Shown: one piece after another, positions 16,801 through 27,818 of the stretch
Layout of the letters: every line of letters begins with the position of its first letter
Position numbering within the stretch: position 1 is the first letter of the stretch
Assembly (NCBI GenBank): GCA_964035545.1
Contig: OZ037765.1
Span: 682,001-746,000 of the forward strand
Direction of reading: 5' to 3'
Length of the DNA stretch: 64,000 bases
Origin: Bugula neritina
Taxonomy: Eukaryota > Bryozoa > Gymnolaemata > Cheilostomatida > Bugulidae
Notes under the pieces: generated by a model
Database searches by the model: none
What the model was told of the DNA's origin: nothing
The model's input: only the letters and a program-made list of their open reading frames with translations
Made by a program: the position numbers and the translations under genes

Positions 16801-18916
16801 TTTTTGGCAAAAAGTTGTGTCTGCCCTTATAGCTCTGCATCAGTTCACCAGTGACTGTTTTCATTATTCAAATAATCTTGTCCTTGCCAAACGTGAGATA
16901 TGCTCCTGACAGGAGCCATGTTTCCACATCATCACGTGAGACATGTGCAGTAGTTGTACGAACTATGATCCCGGACCTTAGAATGGAAAACTTGCAACTT
17001 ATAGCTCTTGGGAATAGCCTTTCATTTGCCATTTAACCATCGGAATTCCATTACCTTTAGGTTAATACTTGCCTCTGTTTAATAGGCAATGCATTCTTAC
17101 TGGTTAGATACAAACAAACAGGATCTTCGTCCAACAGGATGTAATCAGCTAGAAAAAATTACTAGCCATTCATTGTCTCCATGTTGCAGATCCGAAACAG
17201 TGGTGTGTTGAAGACACACGAAAGTGGTTGCAGTGGGTTTCTGCTCTCTATCAAATTGGAGATCCAACCAATTGCCTGTCTTTTGATGGACCAACTCTGT
17301 GTGGATTTACAGATCAAGATTTTGTTCTGTTGACTGGTTCAGAAGACACAGGACTTAAGATTGCTGCTCAACTTGACTTGTGGAAAAATGGTAAGATTCT
17401 ACCTACAGAAGGAATGTTTTACTTACATTGGAAAGTCTTTGTGTTTGCAGTCATGCTGTGCTTGGAGGATTTTTAATGTAAATGACCTAAGATCTAAAAT
17501 ATTTGTGTATTTAAAGAATGTTTGCTGTTATGACTTTTAAATGTCTTCAAAATTACATCTTGCAGCTACTCGAATGACTCCAAGTGCAGGGTCTTACCAT
17601 TTTCAGCAGCAGCAACAGCAGCAAGCAATGAATGAGAAACTGGGAATTACGTCTCTAAACAGTCTGGAAAGTAACACACCAAAACTGCTAGACGCGGGCT
17701 GCTCCTGGACATCAGCCGGCCAACAGTTCTCTCTGTCTGGGATGCTTACCAACACTGACCAATACACTAACAACAGTGCAGTGGACAATACACCAATTGC
17801 AACTCTACAGGGCAGCTTCCAGGACATGGCAAACTCACAGTTTCAAGGATTTAGCACACAAACTCTTGACTTACCAACTTTTATGAATGAGCAACCAGGT
17901 CAAAGTGCATCTCGTATCCCTCTTACCAGATTTTTAAATGAGTCACCACAGGGGCGCAACACACCACGGCCTACAATTCCTCTAGATCGTTTCAGAAGTG
18001 TTCGAGAATCTTGCCAAGATAATGGTTTTCTGACTTGGGAGAAGTACCAAGAATTTACAAATGTAACACCAAACAGAAATTTACAAAACCCTGTATTTGG
18101 AAATTCCAGCAAAGGTACCATGCATAATCCTCTAACTACTCCAATATACAACATCAACAAGCATAAGGATGATACAGTAAAACCACCGCTGATTACAGCC
18201 ATGATCACTCCAAAACTGGAGGTGCTTTCTCCAAGCCTTGAAACCACGGAGGCTAATAAGCCCCTCCCTGACTACACAACTCTCAATACTGTGAAAACAG
18301 AGGCTATGGAAGCTGAAACAGCGCCAAAAGATGGACCTTCAACATCTAAAGGTAAATTGTCACAAGAGCAAGTAACCTAATTGCAACTCTGATTAAAGTT
18401 CTATTTGTACTAAGTAATCCAGGACTCTTATCTTTACAGAAACACTTAAACAATCGCAACTTCCTCACATTTCCTGTATGATGTATACACACACTAATAA
18501 CATCATGTCATTCTGTAGGTACTGAGAAGGCAGCCAAGAAGAAATCATCCAAACACCCAATCCATCTGTGGGAGTTCCTCAAGCAGCTGTTGGTTGATGG
18601 AAAAGACTGCATCAAATGGGTTGATCAAGAGAAAGGTTAGTTGTCTTCCGTGTTACATCCTATCCTGAGTAGAATACAATCTTCCAGCCATACATAAGTT
18701 ATATAGAATACTAAACAACTTTATATATTCTCAGGTGTCTTTCGAATCTCCAACTCTCAAGAAGTGGCCAAATTCTGGGGCGAGCGAAAGAATCGACCCG
18801 CCATGAACTACGATAAACTCAGCCGATCTATAAGACAGTACTACAAGAAGGGGATCATCAAGAAGACCAGTCAGGGAAAGAGATTGGTCTACCAGTTCTG
18901 CCAGGGCTATTTATGA
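13868..18916 (+). CDS. SPDEF: PDEF-type ETS transcription factor with PNT and ETS domains (535 aa)
   Basis: Five coding exons join in one frame, all with phase-1 junctions: 13868-14189, 17190-17390, 17566-18351, 18519-18635 and 18735-18916. Residues about 80-175 form a Pointed (PNT/SAM) domain: [20 protein letters not shown] runs into [17 protein letters not shown], then [15 protein letters not shown] long Ser/Thr/Asn/Gln-rich middle follows, with a run of seven Gln. The C-terminal ETS DNA-binding domain starts at [13 protein letters not shown] and includes [27 protein letters not shown] and RLVYQF, ending at the TGA. The [20 protein letters not shown] core is characteristic of the PDEF/SPDEF branch rather than ETS1 or ELF. 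ETS proteins bind GGAA sites in the nucleus, and PNT domains mediate protein contacts. The start is the first in-frame ATG of exon 1. A poly(A) signal lies at 19467. The subfamily is inferred from the domain core only; orthology was not tested. Confidence 0.92.
14190..17189 (+). other. Large first intron of the ETS coding region
   Basis: A 3-kb intron with a GTAGGT donor and a TTGCAG acceptor. It contains a run of thirteen C residues near 16150 and no recognisable nested gene. Short frames inside (for example 14272-14517 and 16851-17036) show no domain. Confidence 0.6.
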
Positions 18917-19466
18917 GCCCAAGGCTATTTATGGACTGATGACTGAAAAGAAGGGTAATAGTGCTGCAGCAGTATTAGTAGATGACCGTATCATTCTGCA
19001 ACCACCTCAGTGGAAGAGAAATTGAAGGTTGTGAAATGACGTACTTATTATTATAATTCTAAACTACTATTCATGTTTATATATTTTTTTTACTTTGTTG
19101 TAAAATTGCTGAGATAAAGCTAGCATTTTTGTATATATAATGTGGCAACTTTCAGAACTTCAGTATATTTTCTTATAATAATTCCTTAAAGTAAATGTAT
19201 TGGGTGTACATAAAATAAGTATCATGAACATTATGTTATTGTTTCATTTAGTTCTAACATGATTATTTTTCATGAAGTGTAAATATTTTTGTGATGCTAA
19301 CTTACCTCTAACTGAGAAATTAAGATGTTACTGTATTTTTATAGCTAGTCGTAATATATTGTTAGTGTCACTGCACAGATGAATATTTTTACTTGATTTA
19401 TGCTTCACTGTAACATTTTGATCTGCACCCTGTTCTATATTATACCTATAACATTTATAATAAGGC

Positions 19467-19472
19467 AATAAA
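19467..19472 (+). other. Poly(A) signal of the ETS gene
   Basis: AATAAA about 550 bp after the ETS stop codon, at the end of an AT-rich 3' UTR. It is the clearest candidate signal on the strand before the next intergenic stretch. Confidence 0.5.
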
Positions 19473-19479
19473 GTGGAAA

Positions 19480-21699
19480 AACTTCAATAACAATTTTATC
19501 ATCAATGGAAAGGTTTGAAGACTTCACATCTATTGAGTCATTGATAACTGCTGTTATTTTATGCATAAGTAGTAAACACGACCATATGCTGGTTACAAAA
19601 AGTACTTCTTTTCATCTTGATGCTGGTACATGCATTGCTACATCATATAATATTTTTATCTCTGACATCACTAACAGCTCTAACTGGGTCATTGATATTT
19701 ATTAGGTCATAAACAAAATTGTTGCGTTGAAGATGAATTCGCACAACACTGTTTTGCAAAAGTAAGAATTAAGTAAGAACTCACTTTAGAATAAAGGCTT
19801 GGCTTGCCAACTCAATTGTCAAAATAACTTGAAAAGTTCAAAACTGAATTTAGAATATGCACTGAATAACTATGGCAGTCACAACAAAGCTTATTGTGGG
19901 ACTCAGTCTTTTAGCTTCCTTGATGGAGGAAGTGAGGCTGGAGTCCCAATCTTTCGGCTTTCTTTTCACTAAAGCAACTTTTCCATCGCTGACATTCAGC
20001 ATGGCAGCTGATCTTATACCCACAGATAACTGCTGACGCATGCAAGAAACTTTTCAAAAGAACTAAAGACGGCTCTTTATCACATAGATACACAAGAATA
20101 ATAATCTACAAGATCTTTCACCAACTGCTATATAATTTATGTAATTCATATAAATTACATAAAATATAATATTATTTATTTGTATCAACAGTCTGCATAT
20201 AGTAATAAGTCAAGGAACGAAACAAACTAAGCTAAAGCTTCGAGTTTATCAACGCTACTGTCAACATTTAGCACCACAACCACCTGTTGGATATCACCAA
20301 AACAAAAGGTGAACAATAGGAAGCAGTGAAACTGTACAGATCTACCTTTTGCAGTCTTTACCAAGTAACAATATTTATTATAAAATACCAACAGCCAATG
20401 CAAAATATTTGCAGTGGTCAGCAAATTAAAGGGTCAAAGTCTAATTAACAGGTCAAGGTCTAACATTCCTGCAACTGCTAAATGCCTCATATTACTGAAT
20501 TAAAATTCAAGCATTTGTTATGACAGTTGAAAAGAGGCAGCTGACGGCAAGTGTTGAGTTCACTGAACTATATTTCATATATCACAGTGAATGGCCGAGC
20601 ATCTCAACTCTCTCAAACACTTGTTTGATTTTTAGTACTAAATTCTATCAGGTTTTGCTTGTCTCTGCTCCCAGCTAAAAAAATATAGTAGTGAAAACAG
20701 CTACAAAGTTTGTGCAGTGGGTTCTACACCCTTCACAGCAACATATAGCCGTAAGACCATTGGCTATACGTAGTTCTCTTGATAAGTTCTTATAATTGTA
20801 GCAACACTTCGTGATGGGGACCGCTGTCAGGGTAATGAAATGAAGCAACCTTATCCAAACCCTAAAAGCCAAACCCAATAATATACAGAGAAGCTAACTG
20901 GGCATCTACATCTCCACATCTAAACAAGATTCCAGGAGGCATTATAAGTCTTTGGTTGGAAGACTAGTGGGTCCTGCCACCAGGGTATGCAAAGACAGCT
21001 GACAGGTAACTGAGTTGACTCTGGTAACTTCTCCAACAGTTAGTGCAAACAAAGCCTTCAGCATCTATAATATAAACTCCAAGATTTCAGTCAGACTACA
21101 GTATTTGAGGCCGAAGCAGATCTCTAATTTAAGTATGATTTATGAAATTGTCCTTGGGTATACCCAACTATGAAGGTCACGTATTTGTTATTCTAGCATT
21201 GGGCAGAAGGTTATAAGACAACAAGAGCTACTAGCTGGTAGTGAACAGGTAGAAATGTGAGAAGTGAATCTCTCTGAATAGACTAGTGTGGTGCAATCAG
21301 TTGGGTAACCTATTAGAAACTATTCAAAGTGAGAAAAAAGATGACTGAGTTGTGAATCAGACTCAAGATTGCGACAGAAATGCAGAGCATTTGTTTTGTC
21401 ACTTTATTTTTACTAAATTAGAAGTAAATGGAAAAAGAATCATTTTCTGAAGCAGAACTAGAGTTGGCAGACATCCATGAGTATTAGCTGAGGTTGCTTC
21501 ACCAGGTGTTACATACTGAGTTAGTAACTAGCTAAAGGAAGATTGTGACTAACAGCTGCAACTGCCCAAATTTAAAAGTGTAATAGCTAACTCAAAGTAG
21601 TTATATTATGTTTTCAGTCTACAAGCCCCTAAGGACTGCAAGCTTTGCAATAGTTAGGCTGCAGATCAGATACAAAAAGTTCCCAGGGTCTGAAGAGCA
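19480..21699. other. Intergenic stretch between the ETS gene and the transposon
   Basis: No gene was recognised. A slightly GC-richer patch at 19872-20036 is open on the plus strand for 54 codons with a hydrophobic start (MAVTTKLIVGLSLLASL) and is also open on the minus strand. It has no known domain and no supporting splice context. The rest is ordinary AT-rich DNA. Confidence 0.35.
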
Positions 21700-21708
21700 C
21701 AATAAGGC
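21700..21708. repeat. Target site duplication, left copy (CAATAAGGC)
   Basis: The 9-bp sequence CAATAAGGC directly abuts the left inverted repeat. The identical 9-mer abuts the right end at 30978-30986. A 9-bp duplication is the hallmark length for the Mutator superfamily. Confidence 0.95.
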
Positions 21709-21770
21709 CGGTTTTTGTAAACTGCGTAAACGGAAAAGCGGAAATTTCTGCAAAAACGGCGGAAAAGTAC
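21709..21770 (+). repeat. Left terminal inverted repeat of the Mutator-like element
   Basis: The first 24 bases match the right end exactly. A CGGAAA-rich stretch follows (GCGGAAA, GGCGGAAAAG) that is only partly matched by the right end. The inner boundary is approximate. Confidence 0.9.
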
Positions 21771-22149
21771 TCAACCGAGCAATATTTTTAGCATTCGCTG
21801 CGTAATACTTTTGTGTATGCACAAAGCATAGGTTTTAGTTGAAAAATGACACAACTCTATTATTAAAATAATCTTGCATTAAGAAAACCTCGGCAACGTG
21901 TTAAGTACTTAGTCTATTTCATCCTTCACAACCAACGTGATATCTTCCACTCTACATGTGCAACCCTTCAACTGAACTGCTCTAAAACTTACATCTTTTT
22001 GCTTGAACCCAAAATTTTCACTTCGACTTTCCAATATAACCATTAAAGCTAGAGATGGGTAAGCTCAATCTGCTTACAAATTATTACTAACACTTTCAAA
22101 TTAAATAATTGTCGATTGAAATAATTTTCAAATTAATAATTAATAAACT

Positions 22150-22860
22150 TAATAATTATATTATTAATATTAATAGTACTAATACTAATAGTAATACTAA
22201 TAGTAATAGTAATACTAATAGTAATAGTAATACTCATACTGTAATACTAATACTAAAAGTATTACTGTTACTAATACCAATAGTAATACTAACAGTGTTT
22301 AATTAATAATAATGATAATAATTAATATACTTATACTTATAGTTATAGTTATACTTATACATCAACTTATAGTTGATGTTATACTAATAGTAATACTTAT
22401 ACTTATAGATAACGATATCATTTTGACTTTAAGTTTAGGTATTGAATTACATTTATTATAATTATATTACTAATACTAATAGTGATAGTAATAGTAATAC
22501 TAATAGTAAATGTAATACTATCAGCATTACTATTAGACTTAGAGTAATAGTAATAGTACTAGTAGCACTAAGTATTAGTATAAGTATTACAATTGTCTAT
22601 TATTGTTAGTGTTACTATTACTATTAGACTTAGTATAAGTATTACTATTACTATTAGTATTAAGTTAATTATTAATATCTTAGTATTAAATTAATTATTA
22701 ATATTAATAATAATAATATAATCATAATGATAATTATTTTCATTATATAAATTGTAATATTATTATTAATATTTTATATAATTTTATATTATTAATAATA
22801 ATAATTCATAATAGTAATAGTATTAGTATTTTTATTCTAATACTGTAGTAGTAATTCACA
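22150..22860. repeat. TAATAG/TAATAC hexamer-like repeats inside the transposon
   Basis: About 700 bp made almost only of TAATAG, TAATAC, TTATAG and their complements, with alternating strand bias. It lies between the left end and the first protease exon. A similar TAGTAATAC-type repeat occurs at 48.3-49.4 kb in host DNA, so it is not specific to the element. Confidence 0.8.
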
Positions 22861-23369
22861 TCTGCTTATCTTATGTTTATTTTAATTTGTTTAATTTTAT
22901 TTGTAATTCACTAATCAGTAGTTGTTAATTGGTATTGAAATATTAATATAAGTTTATAACTATACTTATAGTATATTGATTAATGATTAGTAAGTCTAAG
23001 ACAAGATCGATAGTAACACTTATACTACTAGTGTGTTTTATTCAAATTGCTGGGCTAAAGTGCATCAAACTTTCATATTGATGCAGTGAAACTTAAACAT
23101 ATATGTGTTTAATGACTTGGTCGTAACATTTAGTCAAATGTTATCTTTAAACCAGTTTTTTACCCTGTTGAGACTCATTTTGACCTTGGGGTGCAGATAT
23201 AGTGTATTTGGCATATGTCTTGTGAGGATAGCAGTCTTTCATATAAAATAGGCAAACAGTTTAGGTTTTTTTAGCCAGATTATTGTTCTGATTATATGAT
23301 TTGAATTAAAAAGTTATTCATTGTTTAGCATTCATTGTAATGGTCATGTTGTTTTGAAAATTTTTACAG

Positions 23370-25224
23370 ATTACAGAGGTATAACTAATTTTGGAAATAC
23401 ATGCTTTTTAAATGCATGTATTCAAACTATACGCTGCACATCATTGCTCCAAGTAAATTGTGAGTATGTAAATTTTAATTTATATTTTGCTCAGGAAATT
23501 ATTATGACTTGAAACTTTGAATGTAATTTCTTCTATTTATACAAGTAATAAACAGTCCCGTTGTTGTTTTATACTGTAATCAAGTAGTTGTAATCAAGTA
23601 GTAGATCACTGTTTTGGTCTTTTAATCTTTAGTTTTTTGTTATATATAGGCTTCTCAAGATGCTTCATGTGCTACTGTGCCAGTAGCAATTCCACAGATC
23701 AAGGGTTGAATTACATGGCTAAGGGTAAATTTCAAATTCCTCATCAACAATCAAATGTATAGTTGACATTTTAATCAAAAGTCACCACTAATTGAGACTA
23801 TTTCAACATCCATATTTTATTTTTAGAGGTGTTACCTGATTTTATGAATGATCAGCAGCATGATGTTGCAGAAGTCTTCATGGAAATTTTGAACATGCCA
23901 TGCAAAAGGTTGGGTAACATTTACATTTCTTGAACACATTTGTTGCTTATGTAAAATTTATAATTTCTAAAGTGACAGTTAATATGTACACTAAACACTA
24001 ATGCTCTTTCTTCAATAGGACAGAATTGTTCTGGTCCGAAGTGGAGTATTTGACTAGATGTAATTTCTGTGATGCTGAAACAGTATGTGCTCAGCCTATG
24101 AATTTGATACCGGTTCCTCTATTAGAGGTGAGTTAGCAACAAGTAGGACATTTATTTTATTGGCACTATAGTATCATGTTTTGTAATAGCTATTTTGTTT
24201 TATTTGTTACAGAGTGAGGTTACACTGCAGGGCACCCTGCGGGAGCAATTCAGCTCCAAGAGGCTGGATGGCTATGTTTGTGAAGGGTATTATATGGGCA
24301 TTTTACATTTACATATTTTGGACCATATTTTTGTGAATTTCTGACTAATGAGTGATTACACATATTACTATTTTTCAGCTGTGGTTGTTTGGATACAACT
24401 GTACAGCTGTCTCAGTTTACAAAGCTTCCAAAAATCTTAGCCATCACTTTGAAAAGATTTGACGACTTAGGAGTCAAGTTAAGTAAAAGCTTGGAAGTAC
24501 CGGACTTGCTTTATATAACTGATAAAAGTGGGGTGAGAAATGTTTAACAAATACTTGTATAGAAAGAGGCACAATAGTGAGATTTATACCAAAGTAAAAC
24601 TGGGCATGAAAAGCATTTTAATAGCCAACCAAAAATAGATAAATTAAAATAAACAGGATAAAATAATTTGCAAACTATTGTTTACTCTGGTTGTCCAGTC
24701 TTCAAAACTTTCTGGCTATTTTAGCTTTGCTAGGTTTAAACATGCATTTTCTGCATTGACTTGTATTTACCCTCCAGATTTCTCATTTCTCTGACATCCT
24801 GCTGTCATCTTTTTGTTGTTATCTTTGAAATTATCTGCGTTGCTAAAACTGTGTAATATTGGTATCACTTTTGCAAATGCATTAATAATCTATTGCTGCA
24901 TGTAGGAGGTAATGTGCTATAGGGCCATCACTGCAGTGGAGCATAAGGGTTCTTCTCCTACTAGTGGCCATTATGTAACATATCGCCGGAATTCTCAGTC
25001 CTCGGATTGGTGGCTGTTTGATGACAACAAGGTAACTGAATACCTTTAGCTTTCTCCAAGTTTTTATCTATCAATTCAATTGCTTTGATTTTTAAATATT
25101 TTGCTCTGTTCTCTAATTTTTTTTACTAAAATAATGAACTTGATAATTTATTTTTACACAATTTCAGGTATCCTATGCTGTTGAACCACCCATAGGTTGC
25201 TCCTACTTGATATGCTATGAAATG
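23370..25224 (+). CDS. Ubiquitin-specific protease (peptidase C19) domain, exons 1-8 of the transposon gene
   Basis: Eight exons in continuous phase: 23370-23459, 23650-23724, 23827-23908, 24019-24127, 24213-24286, 24379-24532, 24906-25031 and 25168-25224. Together they encode about 255 residues covering a whole USP catalytic core. The Cys box is GITNFGNTCFLNACIQT, with the catalytic Cys codon at 23402-23404. A QQ box (NDQQHDVAEVFMEIL) follows. Two zinc-type CXXC pairs (TRCNFCD, VCEGCGC) flank a typical LPKILAITLKRF strand. The His box is TSGHYVTY, with the His codon at 24969-24971. The acidic partner lies in WWLFDDNK. All key residues are present, so activity as a deubiquitinase is expected. 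The first exon has no in-frame ATG after its TTTACAG acceptor, so at least one upstream exon is missing from this model. It continues in phase into linker exons and then the transposase. Confidence 0.9.
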
Positions 25225-25397
25225 GTATGGCTATAGCATGTGTAACAAGTTTTCTCTTCGCATATTATTGAAAATTGTTTATGTTGACAAAACTATGGAA
25301 CTATTTGTACAAAATTGTCATTTTACAATTTGTTGAAACATTTCTATTTAGCAAAACTTTTGTTGAATCAATTTATTTTTTTAAATTCACAAAACAG

Positions 25398-27333
25398 GTT
25401 AGTCAAGGGTAAGTGCCACCATAGTTTTTACCTATATTTAATGCACTTTTCTTTGATCTATCGTTTTTTTTGCTCAAGTTAGTTGAACTACCTTATTAAT
25501 GAAAATAGTTTAGTGGTGAATTGCTGCATGTAAATTGCATGAACATTTTTGCTAAGTCTTTACTTTATAGCAACTAAAACATTGGCCGTGTTATCTCTGT
25601 TTGTTTAACTATACCAACACAAAGTTGTTGACTTTGACTGCATTTGTATTCTGATATTTGTTATTTGAGAAAATTTTAGAAGTAGCAACAACAGCAACAA
25701 CTGCCCATTCCTTGAAAAAAATACAGGTGTCGAATTTTGTTGTATTTCAATGACATGCTTGATTGTTACATTGTTATACAATGTTGGCCATCTATTATGT
25801 GTTCATTTATAATAACCTGCAAATTGTTTTTGTTTGTTTTTATTACACGTTCAGAAGCAATCTATGCTTCTTTTTTGCTACTTTATCATTGATGTCTGGA
25901 TTTCAAAACCATACCTCTTGTCAGATACTTAGCACTCTTGTTTTCTGAGTTCTTACTGTATGTGCTCATTTGCAATTACCACGCGTGCATATATTGAACT
26001 GCATATGCAAGCCTATGTGTTAGCTATAGTTGAATACTTGAAAATGTTTTTTTGCTTTGTTTGTTTTTCAGCATCAATCAAAGTTTTGTAAAATGTTTGA
26101 GCTCATTTTATGCAAGTGAGACAGATTGTAAATATTTTTCATTTTATTTATTTAGAGACATTTTACCATCAGACCAGCAAGAGATTTCAAGTTTTGCAAA
26201 TGAAACTGAAAGTGTATCATCTTGGCAATCAGTAGCTCGAAATCAGTTTTCACCCAGCAATACCTGCTATGATGATTTATCCAATAATGGAGAGCCTTTC
26301 CATCTTGTGCCAACGCCCAATAGTGATGAAATTGTAAGTTTGGAATTTGCAAGACTAATGTTTTATCATTTGTAATTGAATTCAATGTATATTAATTATT
26401 ATATATTGTAGGGCTATAATTCTGATAAAGCTTATGATTCTGAAAACTCGGCTGATTATAAAAGTCAATAGTGAGTTTTTATATATCTTGCAATGTTATG
26501 ATTATAACTTGTACTTTTTTTACCACAAACTTGTGTTTTGAAGTAATGTAAATCATGGCACAATGTACCTGTGTACTATCTGTTTCATGTCTTTTGTAGT
26601 AATCCGTTGCTGCATCAACTTCCAAAGGATAATAAAAAAAGGAAAACCCATCAAGCATCTATAGACTTAGATGCTTCTAGCTGTAAAAAAGGTTTTTTGT
26701 GTAAAGAACAAGAATAAAAAAGTGTCTAATAGAAAATATAAATATGTTTATAAAGTTGATATTGCTAAAGCGAACTATTACAAGAAATGATTTCAGTATA
26801 GGATATATTTCAATCCATTTTCAATTCATTAAATTTATGTGAGGTTGTCGCACAGTAATATTCAGTCAACTGTAAATGATTTTTCAGACCTAAAGGTTTG
26901 GATTTTCGGACAAAATCTGGTTGGAGTGACATTTGTGGTGATGATACAAACTCGTTTTCATCCTGTATTGATGAGACTGGCAAAGGTATAATTAACATTT
27001 TAATGCATTTGCACTGTTTGAAGAACGCCAGCACCAACTTGCAACGTGAATATTCCTAATTTTCCAATTGTTGAAGGAAATGAAGTAGAAGTAGTTAGTA
27101 GCTGTGAGAATGACTCTGCTGGGTTTACATTATCACACTCGTCTTTCAGGTAAACCTAATGACTGTTACTTGTTGCAGAGCAAAGAAATCAGTTGAAGTA
27201 TGTAGACTAAACTTTTTTTGTACATGTTCATATAAAAAAGTATTTTATTGCTGTTGCAGGAACAAAGATTTAATTAGCTCCAGGAATGAATGCAGTATTA
27301 CCGGTCGTTCTGATTCTGATAACTGTGATGAAG
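25398..27333 (+). CDS. Linker exons 9-15 of the transposon gene (Ser/Asp/Asn-rich)
   Basis: Seven small exons keep one frame between protease and transposase: 25398-25408 (an 11-nt microexon, GTTAGTCAAGG), 26156-26333, 26412-26470, 26600-26698, 26888-26985, 27077-27149 and 27260-27333. The encoded region, about 200 residues, is hydrophilic and rich in Ser, Asp, Asn and Glu, with a basic patch (KDNKKRKTH) that could be a nuclear import signal. No domain is recognised. It looks like a disordered linker. Two points are uncertain. Exon 10 could begin at an earlier acceptor near 26071, because the frame is open from there. The end of exon 12 uses a non-ideal GTGTAA donor. Without the 11-nt exon the phases of exons 8 and 10 do not match. 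Confidence 0.65.
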
Positions 27334-27818
27334 GTACAGCTGTTATAATCAGCTATATTGTTTATCTTTTGCTGTGTGTTTTATCATCAGCTTTGTACTT
27401 GTGAAGAAGATTTGAATTTGTTGATTGATTGATATTATGTTTGGGCAGCTTTGTTACAAGAAGCTTAGCTTTGTGTTCAAGAAGAGAATCCTTGGAATAT
27501 TTCCCTGCGCTACTCACTGTTACAAATTCATAGGACTTGCTTGATATCATGTGCAAGTCCTTTGAAGTTGACTGCTGAGTTGACAGAACAGTAAACCACC
27601 AGCTCCGTCGCAAGACTCCAATGTAATCAAGTTGCTTTTTACAAATTGGTTTGGTTTCAATGTAGCTGTCACCCCACTGTGATTACGACTGTCACTTTCA
27701 AAGTTAAAAGTGACAGCTGATTGTTCCATTATTATTTACACATTACCTCCAATTGTTTTTATGCATTGGTTTGCCTGGTTGTTATTACTGTTGCTGCATA
27801 CTTTTTCAAATTTTCCAG

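Noticed and set aside
21608..21822. Overlapping short frames at the left end of the transposon
   Set aside because: They span the insertion boundary and inverted repeat, and have no domain.
27710..27818. Hydrophobic N-terminus (MHWFAWLLLLLL) in front of the transposase
   Set aside because: It coincides with a pyrimidine-rich intron end followed by a TTTTCCAG acceptor whose phase matches the previous exon, and a signal peptide makes no sense for a transposase.
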